Assembly: GCA_032622095.1 (NCBI GenBank)
Contig: CP136066.1
Coordinates: forward strand, 47,340,911-47,404,910
DNA length: 64,000 nt
From: Siphonodentalium dalli
Lineage: Eukaryota; Mollusca; Scaphopoda; Gadilida; Siphonodentaliidae
Direction: 5' to 3'
The notes under the pieces are model-generated. The model made no database searches. It was not told the origin of the DNA and saw only the letters and a list, made by a program, of their open reading frames with translations. This document shows positions 12,172 to 24,700 of the stretch, in pieces (the first letter of the stretch is position 1; every line of letters begins with the position of its first letter). The translations under genes were made by a program, and so were the position numbers.

Positions 12172-12680
12172 TTACACTACATGTTTCCGTATAAGTCGAC
12201 AATAATTCAATAGGAAGGTCTCTGTGTCAACGATAACTGCGTCCACCAGGTCAGCGTTATCCGGTGGCATTGTTACGGGTTCACCACCCAAAAGAACGGC
12301 CATCAGATGTTGCAGAGATAGGTTATCCAGAAACATGAACATGGCGATACCATACACGTTGACAATATGGTTCCAGTAGTTATATCGTAGCATGTGCATT
12401 ATATCAGAATTACACGACCAAATGATATGGAACAGTTCGTTACTGTAGCGAAAGTTACACAAGTGACACAGAGCATTATTGTCATACGTCGATCTGTTGA
12501 GAAGTATAGAGCGAGGTTTTGTAGTGGGGTCGCGCGCGAGAGGTTTTTCTTAACTATGCCCCATTTGTTCCACAACATAGTCGGAGAAGGGTGACACTGT
12601 GCGAACAGTGATAGCTTATTATTGTTCTCCATTGCGGAGTGCCATTCCTCTTGGTAATTGGCGGATTTTGATAAAAACAT
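12172..12680 (-). mobile_element. LINE fragment: C-terminal region of a reverse transcriptase
   Basis: Two adjoining reverse-strand frames together resemble the C-terminal domain found downstream of many non-LTR reverse transcriptases. A W-x-N-like segment (MLWNKWG) is followed by a C-x2-C-x9-H-x4-C cluster in LCHLCNFRYSNELFHIIWSC, then a leucine-rich tail with FLLNYCRLIRKHV before the stop. The frame changes near 12520, so the copy is inactive. It lies upstream (on the - strand) of the ORF1/endonuclease piece and is in the wrong order for one element, so two separate copies are likely. Confidence 0.55.
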
Positions 12681-12689
12681 AGAAACAGA

Positions 12690-13425
12690 TTATAGCGCGG
12701 TAATTTAATTTAAAGGTAGACATTTCAATAATTAAGGAATAATCCCTGTTTCCTAATATAACTACACTGTTTCAAGTCATTGCCTAATCACAAGCTAATA
12801 AATCGCGATTATTGTTTATAATTACAACTCAACAGAATATATCAATACAAATGTCCATTTTGAGTTAAACAATTGGAACTTTATTGTTACACTGCCGCGA
12901 TGTCGCGCATCATCATGACAAAATTCCAACTCATCTGTCACTTCGAAGAGATCCGTCCGGAATGTAATTATCCTATTTAATTAAATTCCCGGTAATAACA
13001 ACGATCTAATATCGATAATATCTAGAACAATAATTAATTTATTCGAAGATATCTTCTGTAAACATTCAAGTTAACATGTTATCTTCAAATATAATTTAAT
13101 AATTTAATATAAATTTAATTCATGGCTGAAACCATAAATTAAGTTACGAATTTCCATGTAAAAAATATACATGTATCGTGCAAAAATGAATGAGTATCTG
13201 CGATTATTATGCATATAATATAACATTTATTTAATACAGTTACCTGAAAACTGTAAAAATATCTGATGACGAAAGATTTTTTATTTTTTTGCGTGCCTGT
13301 CGTTTACACGTAGACCCATCTGATTACAATAACATACTAAGTTCTGTCATGTTCTCTGTATCCAGATTTGTGTTTATAACCGTTCGCATCGAAATACATC
13401 AGAAAGTAGAAAGTTTCATTAAAAT
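12690..13425. other. No feature recognised
   Basis: Very AT-rich sequence with no open frame, repeat or splice-paired exon that I can support. Confidence 0.55.
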
Positions 13426-13429
13426 AATT

Positions 13430-13545
13430 GTAAAGTAACTAATTACATCCGTATTGAAAGTAATTGTAAATGTATTTGTAATTGAATTATTTGTGAAAGA
13501 TATTGTAATTGATTACTTTTGATAAGTAATTGACACACCACTGCT
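13430..13545 (-). mobile_element. Terminal remnant of a hAT-like element
   Basis: Repeated GTAATTG/CAATTAC words end at GACACACCACTG. Read on the - strand this is CAGTGGTGTGTC followed by alternating TAATTG motifs, which is a common hAT-like terminus. Only one end is visible. Confidence 0.35.
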
Positions 13546-14114
13546 GGAGAAGTCCGTATCCGATTAAGCTGTGTGTTCTTCGCAAATATTAATTAGTCAA
13601 TTTGTTAAGGATCAGGGAACCTCACTTGACATGACAAGATCCACATGTTTACCACGAGAATAAACAACTTGAAAATAATTGCTGCAAAATTTGTATTTTA
13701 AAACTTAATATTGGGTATATTATTAATATTATTATTATCTAATCCGGATGTAGCCGAGGAAAATATCTTAATCGGAATAACATTTTTGTCTTGATGGAGA
13801 GTGATGACAAGATAGAGTTCTTCCTCTTGCTACCCTACAAACATTTCCGTGAGATCGCCTGAATTTTCGTTTTAGCCCGTGAAATTGTCCAGAAAGTAGT
13901 ATGCATTATACCAGATTATACCAGAAAAAATGGAAATACTTCAGTAATAATCGATAGAAGCGTTTAGAGATAGAGGTCTTTGATTCATATATATTACTGT
14001 ATACTCTGAAAACCTGACTCATTTTTCACTATTGTTTTATGGATTTTGATCACTTGGAGACAAAGGGTTTGCTTAAGTTTTATGAAATCACCTATATCAT
14101 AGACGGCGAGTTCT
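13546..14114. other. No feature recognised
   Basis: AT-rich sequence with nothing supportable. Confidence 0.5.
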
Positions 14115-14118
14115 TTAA

Positions 14119-15076
14119 GGGATTTGTGGACCCAATTTTTCCAAAAAAAATTAGAGTCCAAATAAAGAATTATGTTCATATATATTGGTAATCATAGAAA
14201 CCATGCCCATTGATGCACCATTTGAAGAGTATACTTCATTGTGGATTAAGTTAGAAATACAAAATGTGAACGTTATTGAGATTTAAATAAAGAAAATTTA
14301 CAGGCAATGGTCCAAGAAAAACAAAGTCCAAATCTAAGAATCAAATAAGGGAATATGTACTGAACACTGTGATGAATGATGTATCACAAAAAAAATGTTA
14401 TATTTTTTTAGCGTTCTTGGAAAAAATTACTTTGAACCGGTTGTTGACAAATAATATACTAACTTCACAATATGGTTGACAAAGAGACAGCAGTTTATGG
14501 GTCACATTATGTCCAGTCCAGTGTGAATGGCTTTTACCACTGTCAACTCCACATCGGTGATTATCCTATGAGTGAGTGCTGACCTACATACTAGAAATAG
14601 TATGGCATGGTCTGGTTGGTTTGATTGGGGAATAGCGTTCTATTGTAAACAGAGTCCACTGCTTTACAATGGCCAGCTGCTAACCCATGCATGCTAGCAA
14701 TCACACAGCCAATGTTTAAGCAAGTATGTATTATTTGTCAACAGCTGGTTCAAAGTAATTTTTTCAAAGAACACTCACGAAATATAATATTTTTTTTGTA
14801 ATACATCATTCATCACAATGTTCAGTACATATTCCCATATTTAATTCTTAGATATGGACTTTGTTTTTCTTGGACCATTGCTTGTAAATATAATTATTTT
14901 AAATCTCAATAAAGTTCACATTTTGTATTTCTAACATAATTCACCATGAAGTAGACTCTCAAAATGTTGCATCAATGGGCATGGTTTCTATTATTACTAA
15001 TATACATGAACAGAATCCTTTATTTGGACTCTATCAAATTTTGGGAAATTTTGGAAATTTTGGGTCCACAAAGCCC
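14119..15076. mobile_element. TTAA-flanked foldback element, about 340-bp TIRs
   Basis: TTAA at 14115-14118 and 15077-15080 flanks an element beginning GGGATTTGTGGACCC and ending GGGTCCACAAAGCCC. The inverted arms run about 14119-14450 and 14735-15076. They share stretches such as GCCCATTGATGCA with TGCATCAATGGGC, and GTCCAAGAAAAACAAAGTCC with its complement. The loop (14450-14735) has no coding frame. TTAA targets with GGG/CCC-type ends fit piggyBac-like non-autonomous elements (family knowledge); Kolobok is the alternative. Arm divergence suggests an old copy. Confidence 0.8.
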
Positions 15077-15379
15077 TTAAATAAGCTCATGACGGCATAA
15101 TTGTTAGTCCGCAAATTAATGTATGTTTATGTGTTCCATATTGTATGTCTGCTGTTATATTAAAATAGAAAGAGAGTCTGTTTTTATTGAGGGACAACAC
15201 TATTAATCTCATTGAAATTATGAATGACATGAATATACACTCTCTGGGGATGGAGAGTACTATGGCCATAATAGTTATCTATCCATCTGGCACTGTTTTA
15301 TAAGCATGTGTCCATCAGAGTACATGGATGGCTTGATGTAGTGGGAATACAAGGATATTAAAGTAACTTACTGAACATT

Positions 15380-16760
15380 TCTGTACATCTGTCTGTTCAT
15401 GCTTTCTCCCAAACCCCTGATTTCAACCAAATTTAGTGGAGTGACTAGATGTACCTCCCCCCTCCCGAAGATGTGATGTCATAGGTTCTTAAAACATTTA
15501 ATGATTTTTTTTTTTTTTTATTTAAAAACAAAATATTTTATTTAATAAAAAAAAACAATCATTTATTCAAAATAAAATATATTGAATTTTTGTGTTTTGG
15601 TTAAATTGAGCAATAAGTTAAATCTAAAAAAAAAAATTGTTTTCTTCAGATTTATGTCCATAGCCCCACCCACATTTAACCCAGTGACCTCATTTGAAGA
15701 AATATGAACCCCAGTCACACAAGGACCCTTCATACCAAATATGAACCCATTCGGCCCGACGACTTCAGAGAAGATGTCGTTTTAAGAATTACTATGGAAG
15801 GATTGAGTTATGGCCCTATTATTGATTGAGATTGTCAATGAAGCACCCTCATTGTTTACATTAACACTCAGTGGTCATTAAAATCAGATTAAATTCATTT
15901 TCTCCAAGCTTGAATTAAGTGTGTCTTGCATTTGTAGAATGAGGTTCCCAGAGGGTGAATTTAATTATGCTACCCAACACGACAGGCTAGCATCACCACA
16001 TACACCCTCTGATGACCTCATTCTGCTTAGGCCTCATCTTCTGGGAAGTATCTAGAGTCTCAAATTGACATTTTTAGCTGCTTTTTTCCCTTCTGTTCAG
16101 ATTCTATATCCCCTAATTTGCAGAAGATAAAATTCATAATTGAGGTGCCCAATACGTCACCAACTTCAGCTGGAGAATTTCTATCTGTCCCTGTATGGGT
16201 CTCCCATAGCAGTTGAGTATTAAGTAAAATTAGGTTCCCAGATTGTGAATTTGGTGATGCTATCCAACCTTACAGAATAGCATCACTACTTTCACCCTTT
16301 GGGGACCTCAGACACACTAAATTCAGGCTTGGCTGTTCCAATATTATTTTCTTAACAACCACTTATATATGTGAACTCATTTTACCTGATTATGGACAAA
16401 CATTGGAGTTATATTGCTGTTGTTGGATTGAAACTGTCGGTCTGTCAGAGTGTCCTTTCATCCATTGGTCTGTCCATCCATCCATCAACAATTGATTTCT
16501 TTTCGAGATCCATATGAAATCCTGTAGGCGACTCACATTCAGATTTGTTCAAATACGTTCATCGGGTCAAATAGGAGGGATGCCAGGGCCATAACTTTCT
16601 CACTCCATAGTAATTCTAACAACTATTACTTCTCAAGAACCATAAAGTCTATTTAGCTTATATTTGGTATGCAGGGTCCTTGGGCGGCATGTTCAGATCT
16701 GTCCCAATGGGGTCATATTTTGGAAAATCAATTTACTTCAACTCTTAAAAGCGACTGTTT
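15380..16760. repeat. Old inverted and hairpin repeats
   Basis: The segment around 15700-15830 (ACCCTTCATACCAAATATGAAC and following) is related to the reverse complement of 16590-16740. Between them, two direct copies of a small hairpin (15938-16030 and 16226-16320) share AGGTTCCCAGA, ATGCTA and TAGCATCAC and close with a TGACCTCA-like arm. These look like decayed MITEs. A stretch of A/T homopolymers lies at 15500-15640. Confidence 0.5.
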
Positions 16761-18586
16761 AAAATTACTAGATGAATAGATCTCATAGATGGGGATTCAT
16801 GTTTGTTCAAATAGGGGCAGAGGTAAGAGGTTTAGCTCCCCACCCATACTACCTGTATCTATGTTGTATGATACTGGTATAATATATAGATTCCTCTTGA
16901 AAATTTCATTTCTGATACAACATTAGTTGTAGATTAGATTTTCACACCAAAAATAAGTTAGAATATTTCTCATAATTTGATTTTATTTTTCAACCAGTAT
17001 GTTTTTAAACCAACAGTCCATATTTGCCTACTTTATATTAAACTGTTGTACCAAAATGGGGCACAAATTTTTACTTTATGGGAGATGTCAGGTTGGAAAT
17101 TCCCAAAAGTTTGAGAGCTTGAACCACCCATTCCAGTTATAAAATTTCAACATAAGAGGGATGTGCAAAAGGAATGTTGTGAACTTAGGACTATGGTATG
17201 GTTAAGATTATCTTGTTTAAAAGGGGGTTGGAGATTTGACAGTAGTGTGCACTTAGAAATTTCAAGCATCATCAAATCCCTAGCTATGTCCCTGTTTAGA
17301 ACTACATGTACTTGCCTTAAGTTATTTTGACAAGTATTGACTGTGTTAGTCTTCAAAGTCCCTTTCTTCTCAGTCTTTACAGTATATGAGCGTTTACACA
17401 GTCATTGACTATTGTTATATGCCCACATCTAACGCCAAAATCATGTTCAAACAATTATTGTGCTAAAACAATATATTGTATTGGGTTAATATTACATAAA
17501 TACAGCCATCTGTTCACAATTATAACATCTCTTTCTCACAAAGTTACGACATACAACAATTTTATTATTAGAACTGTATACCATTTTTGACAGCATTTTT
17601 ATTTTATGATACTTCTAAGTGAATTAAACATGTATATACCAGTATGCGTTTTCTTGTATATTAGGCGCAGTGAACCAAATACGTCTGACAACAAGTTTTG
17701 TCATTTTTGTTGTTGCTGTTGTTGTTGTTGTGGTTGTTTTATTGGAAGTATTTGTGCAAAGAGCCAATGCACCTTTAAGCGTTTCGCCACAGTCTTAATT
17801 GTTACATTTACATGAAAAACGTTCTCACGGTTTTCAATATATATTCCTCATAAATGGCGATGGTATTATTGTGAAGGAAAGATTGGAGATGGAAACCAGA
17901 CGCTGCAGCATAACCTCATTGCACCCAGGACCTCGAGATCGTCTTGCTGTGCGGCACATCTAGTGATGATTCGCCACACAGTACATGGCGAAGCATTTCG
18001 GGTCATTAATATTAGGGACCATTATAGGACGCTACACAGAGCGATACACTTGGTGTAAATTGTAATTAAGTGGTCTTTGACCCAGCTGCATTATATCGGA
18101 CGTGCCAATGGACCCATGTCAATGCATATGGCCGCCGCTCATCGTGTTTCAGGTTTATACCTAATAATGTAGCCATAATGGTAAAAATCATGCGGACAGC
18201 ATATAATACTTTAACTAAGGCAGAGAATCGAGTTATTCGCAGAGAACCGAGCTCTCGGTGGAGAACCGGAGCCTTCAGCAGAGAATCGGAATCGGAAAAT
18301 AAAAAGTCGATTTCTGTGTATTTAGGGATTAGTCTTTAACTTTTTTAAACGCATTGATGGGCAGTGGCTATAATTTCACGATATCGTTATGAAACTCACG
18401 AAACACTTCTCTAATGTTGTTGTTTTTTACGTTTTATGCCGCGATTGCTCGATAGAGAATCGGAATCGTCACTCAAAAATGCTCAAGAAACTCGGTAGAG
18501 AATAAAATCGCCAGGAGTAGTTCCCCCACAGTGCATTTGTGCGATTTTATTTATAGTAATGCCCAAAGTAATTGACCACTTAACCA
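16761..18586. other. No gene recognised; small TTG microsatellite
   Basis: A short (TTG)n run lies at 17708-17738 and a few GAGAATCGGA-like words recur at 18225-18300 and 18450. Exons of the HECT gene that would precede 18742 may lie here or in the gap, but I could not identify any. Confidence 0.4.
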
Positions 18587-18686
18587 NNNNNNNNNNNNNN
18601 NNNNNNNNNNNNNNNNNNNNNNNNNNNNNNNNNNNNNNNNNNNNNNNNNNNNNNNNNNNNNNNNNNNNNNNNNNNNNNNNNNNNNN
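18587..18686. other. Assembly gap (100 N)
   Basis: Exactly 100 N, the usual placeholder for a gap of unknown size. It lies just upstream of the first recognised HECT-gene exon, so the 5' part of that gene may be missing. Confidence 0.99.
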
Positions 18687-18741
18687 GGAAGCAAGACATA
18701 CAACTTGACTTTGTATAATTATTTGACATATTTAAATTTAG

Positions 18742-21700
18742 CAACGAAGATTATCAAGAATGACCTGTGATGAGCCAACCACTGGGATAACAGTAAAAAT
18801 GAGGGACGGGCAGTCCAGGCGTTTTCTAGCTGAAGATCAAATAGAGGTATTAATTCAAAATTTAAGTAATAAGAGGTTGATATTCTGGGAATACTTTCAT
18901 GGGGTTCATGGTGAAATTAAATTTTTGGTGCTGCATGCTCCCAAATTGTAAATTCAACTTATGTCGTAGTAACCTAATGGCGATGGTGAAGGTACCTATC
19001 TATCCTTGACTGTTTGAATCAAAATCCACTAGATTTTAATTTTGGATTACCTCCCCAACTTTGGTATGTGATGATCTTGGAAACTTGTTTAATAACAAAT
19101 CATTAATATTTACCCACTGGACAAGTTCCACGACCATGGGCTATAATTTTACAAAGTTTGAGCGAAATTTCTTAACCCATTAATTTAATTGAAGCACTTA
19201 CTAGATCTTGAAGCACTGATAATCTTATTTCCAGATGCTGTTCAATTTCGTAGGCTCAAGGGAAGGGGCCACTGAACATTTTGTAATTCATGTGCCTAAC
19301 ATCAGGGAACCATTGAGTTCATGGCGAACATACGGAAAGTTTGGGGAGAGCAGCCTATCACACTCCACTGTTATTGATGTGGACTGGAATGTAGATGGTC
19401 CCACAGAGGAATCAACTATCGGGTATGAATTGCCATATACATATACCCTTATAATTCAGCTTAATTTTGATAATCCAGCCTTGTCAATAACCCGTCCTTC
19501 TAAATATTATGGCGGGACAAGTTAGGTTGTTAGCTGATAAAAACGGAACCAGAGACACCATAATATTGGAACAAATACGATGAACATTGAGGTTAAGTTT
19601 ACATAGTTTACATATCCTCAGCGTATTCATGATATTATGCTAACATTGATATATTATACCAGTAAGCATTATTTATAACGATGTCAGCTAATTATGTAAA
19701 AATACCATATCAATGAAATGTTTTTCAGACAATTGGGTTAACTCAAATCAGTTTTTTTATACAATAACTTCAGACAAAAAAAATGATGTAACTCTAAACT
19801 AACAACTAACATACCAAATTTGGTTCAGTTCACTCAATTCAATCTAAAGTTATCATCCGGAAACCAAATACAGACGGACTGACGGATGGACGGACAACCC
19901 ATTTCCATAATACAACCTTTTTTTCAAAAGGGCGTATAAAAAGACACACAAGGGCTTCCTCTCCACAAATACAGCCACACAAAACCCTACTAAAAACGCT
20001 TTGACTGAAATGGTGGAGGTGGGTTGTCCATTTTTTTTGACAATTTGATGGACAGCTGATGGACAAAAACATTTTGGGTGGCTTCAGATCCTCACAAAAC
20101 CCTTTTTTGAATTCTCAATTTTTTTTATTGTCCAAGTTATGTGGCTAGCCACTCAAGTCAACAAAGACACACACGGGGGACAAAAATGTCCATGCTTACT
20201 GTATTCTTAATGTGTTCATATATTAACTATAATATGTTCAAAATTCTGGGAATGAGTTGAATAATAAATATTGTTTCTAACATAAATGTATATTTTTCTT
20301 TTACTAGATCCTATGAAGCATTAATAACATCATTAGATGTACCGGTGCCTGCATCCGAGGAAAAAGAAGAAGAGGTTGAATCGCCAATAATAAACACAAG
20401 GCAGTGAGTAAAGCACAACAATAGCTCTTATGAAAAAACAAAGAGGCAAATTGGAGGACTATATTTTCCCCATCGCCAACCCCAGAGCATGCAATACTGT
20501 CATATACAGTAATGAAGCATCTCAACCAGTGCTGTAAATGTATGCATTTGCAGCTTCTTTTAAGGATTTTGATTTGATAAGAAGTTATTAAACTGCTTCT
20601 TTTTTTTCATGTGATATACAGGATATTCAACTCATTATGTTGGGATATTTTAAGAAATTTGTTTCATTAAATATGATATCTCATCATAACTCGTTGGAGA
20701 GCCTTTATGCATGGGTTTATCACGAATTGAGAAATTCGGGTGAATATGGTTTCAGTAAATATAACAAATGTGAATTTCTCAAGCATTTAATCACCCCCCA
20801 ATTTCTTCGAAAGTGGGGGTATAATAATGTAGTTAATGCTACCTGCAATACACTGAATATTTGATACAGGAATTTGATTCGGTCATATTCGATTTGAAGT
20901 CGAATAGTCGCAGGGCCCTAATCAGCTGCATAGCATGTACACTCATTGTATTGTTTAAAAGCAATTTTATATTTCAGTTTGCCCAATGAAGAAGTTGTAC
21001 GCCATACACTGGAAGTGTACAGGCAGGGTGCAATAATGCCCGAGGAAGAGGGCATCCAAAAATTATCATCCTCAAGAATACCCTCAATCTTCTGGGAGCA
21101 AGCTCTTCGAGTTTTCAAAAGAAAGAGCTTCGACCCAAAGAAAAAAATTAAGGTATTCATATCATCTTATTAAACCATTAAGGGTTTTTCCTGTTAAGTT
21201 TAGACAAAAATCTATGCAATGTTTTTCCTGTCATGTTTTGAGACCCCACTCATTCAACCTTTGTTCCATGAGAACCATGAGCCATCAACCATTATCATGC
21301 TCACTAGTGGATGAAAGACACACAATTATTTCCGATTACGACATTAATGCCTTACTGTATACACCCGTCAGTAAGCCCATCCTCAAAGATAAGCCCAGTC
21401 TGGGTTTTTTACCCTAAACAAAACATGGGGTGTTCCTCGTAGATAAGCCCACCCCCATTTTTGAGCATTTGGAAGGTGAATACAATCATGTCTTTCAATC
21501 GTGTAGAATAGGAGAAGATGCTCAATGCTTTTATTATTTTTTCCAGTTGTTTTTCTTAAATAATAAAGATGTATAATAACATACACTTGTTTTAAAGACA
21601 TATTATGGACTTGGTCGGGTGCATGAAACTGATAAGTTAGTACTCAGGCGCTGTGCCAACTGGGGGAATATATAATTCTACTAACATTGCCGAAAATCTC

Positions 21701-24700
21701 AACGAAATCGACCACACCACTCCATAGAAAACATCGCCTGAACAACGCGCAATTGTAAATATTTATATCTCGATTCGGGACGCAACAAACGGCGATAAAC
21801 CAGCACATACCGGTAAGATTTCGTCATCGAGAGTCATTGAATTTAATTGATATATAAGAATGATGGTGTGTGATGTAAATTTGGATTTATATTCGTAAAT
21901 ATAACTACTTTTAGCAATATTATTCTACATTTCTATTGTATCACCCAACCAGAGTGTTTCACATCACTTTAATATTGTTGTGAATTGTACACATCTTATT
22001 CTATTCTTAGTTGTTGAGTCAGTCAAAGAGGTATCAAATCAATAAAATAAAAGGATGGTTCACTTATTGTTCACACCCTTATCAGAGTAAATCCAATGGG
22101 ATGTGGAGTAATGACTTGGTGTTTTTGTAGGATCCTTTGATAATGCAGAAGATTGATGTAAGTTCACCTTGATCACACACTGTTGTGTTTTTATAAGTAT
22201 TAGCTTGATAATAAGCATTCGTATAACTAGATTAACTTGTGAACTCATCATACAACCATATTGTTTTACAAATTAATCCCAAAATTTATAACCTTATTCA
22301 AATTGATCCCAAATGTACAGATCTATCTATCACTGTTTCTGGTTAATATCATGTGATTTTATCTTCTTAATAATATAAAAACACATTATTATCTTTATTC
22401 ACTACAAAAATATGGTATTGGTATAAAACATTATGGTAGGTCGTCACCTGAAGGCTTACTGAATTTTTGCATGGGGGGGGGGGGTCCACTGATCTCATAC
22501 CATCAACCATAGCTATTCTCATGAAACTTCCTTAATTTGGATAACAAACGATACCATATTAAAAATGCTAAAAAATAAAAAATATCTTAAATTTGAAAGG
22601 AATATTCCATGGCATTAAATTAAAATTTGATATGACATCTTTTAGGTACACTTCCTCAATGAAGAAGGGATAGATGAAGGTGCTCTCCTCCGGGAGTACA
22701 TGGACATTCTACAAGATCAGATGCTCCAGTCAAGCCTCTTTGAGGGTATGTTGCTTTTTAAAATATTTTTTTGATTTTTTGTTTTGACGATACTTCACCA
22801 TATGTGATGATTCTGAGCAGTATTATAGTATTGGTTATGTATGTTGCAAAAAAAGTTTCATACTATGTACATATCTCATTACTCTCTTTAAAGGCACGGG
22901 CGGCATTCATTGCAGAAATATTTGTATTTGCTCAAATCGCCATCAACAGAAGGAATATTAAAATATATATAGTTTTGTTCACATGCAAAACATAATCAGC
23001 GCGTAAATAGTATATTGCCGTCAAGACGTACGATGGTGTACGTAAACAAGAGCCTGCTCGTGTTACAGAAGTTGTGCTTCTGTTTACATAGCACAGAGCA
23101 ATTCTATTGGTTAATCACACAAAAATTATATAAACACTCTTTATTTTATTTCCATATCAGGAAAACAGTAACAAACAATGCTATTTATGTTTACCATATC
23201 CGGATCTAAACAAAAGCCAGGAAACATAACGTTTTTTTGTTTTGTTTACATAACAAAGGGAAAAACATTGACAATAACATACTGTTTATGCCATATATGA
23301 ACAAAGTCTGTCTATATTTTACTATTCTTTCTGTCTATGGCGGTGTTTGATGGAGGTTAATATTTTAACAGGATACCCACCGCCAACGCCGCCCGTATCT
23401 TTAAGAACTTTCATTTGAGAGGTTTGAGGCATGCACAAACTTTCAATATGGGAGGATAAATGGTCCCAAACAATGGAAACCACACAAAATCATAAAGCAA
23501 TATATAGGGCTTTCAGTAGAAGTTTTAATCATCATCACGAGTATGTAAATTTATATATAAGTACACTGTAACAAACATGAGCAAAACTATATATATATTC
23601 TCAAAATATCAAACTAGAAATAAGTTTCAATCATTTGTGAAATATTATTTTGTCCTTAGAAATATGATATTTAAACAATTCTAGCTACTCAATTTACTTA
23701 GCATTGATCATTCCGCAACAATATTTAATTAATTAGAAAAAAAACAGTATATACTTAGGCCACACAACTTTTTAGTTAACCCTTTCGTGGCAGGAGCTGC
23801 ACTTGCGCAGCATTAAAGACACTGTGTCAGTACATTCTCATATATATGCGAATCTACCATAGGGAGCCTCACATTATAAGTGCCACTTTAGATGCTGCGA
23901 TTTAAATCGTAGGTGAGGAAAATTCACAGATGGAACACCCAGATAAAAAATAAAAATATATATAATTTATTGTTCAAGTTCGACTTCAAGTTCAAAATTA
24001 TTAAAAAAAATAGCCCAGTGTTTAGTTTAGAAACTTGAGTTACATTCCATGTATCAATAATTGCATGAGGAGCAGTGGCGCATCCAGAAAATAGGGGGGA
24101 GAGCGCCGGGGGTGCCCCCCCCCACTGTATCCGCCCTTGATGAGAATGTACTATATAACCCTACGCCTTTGTTTTCACACTGGAGACCTATATACAGAAC
24201 TTCCAACTATTATAATTATTTTAATTTACATCGCAGTACTCATCGCAGTGTCTGCAGCTTGCTTGCCACTTTTCTCCACCTGCGAATTTTCCCCACCTAC
24301 GATTTAAATCGCAGCATCTGCGGTCACACTAAGAGAATGGCATACAAGGTCAAGGTAAATATTTTTAGGTCAATGCATTCTCTTATATATGTGAGGCACC
24401 CTATGGGAGACTCGCATATATAAGAGAATGAATTGACATAAATAAGAAAACGAATTGACATAAAAAACTTATCATACATTAAATAATGTAACAGTTATGC
24501 CAATATTAAGATTTACTTGTGTTAGCTCTGATTGCGTAAAAAATGGGTTCGCCAAAGACATACTTAACTCTTTGTGATCAGTTGCATTTTAACTGCTAGA
24601 AATGGGGAAAAGAATGACTAATAAATACACTTTTGATATTAAACTATTGTAAATGTATGGATATAAGAAATTTATGTTTGTTTCCTGCATTTCCATGGGG

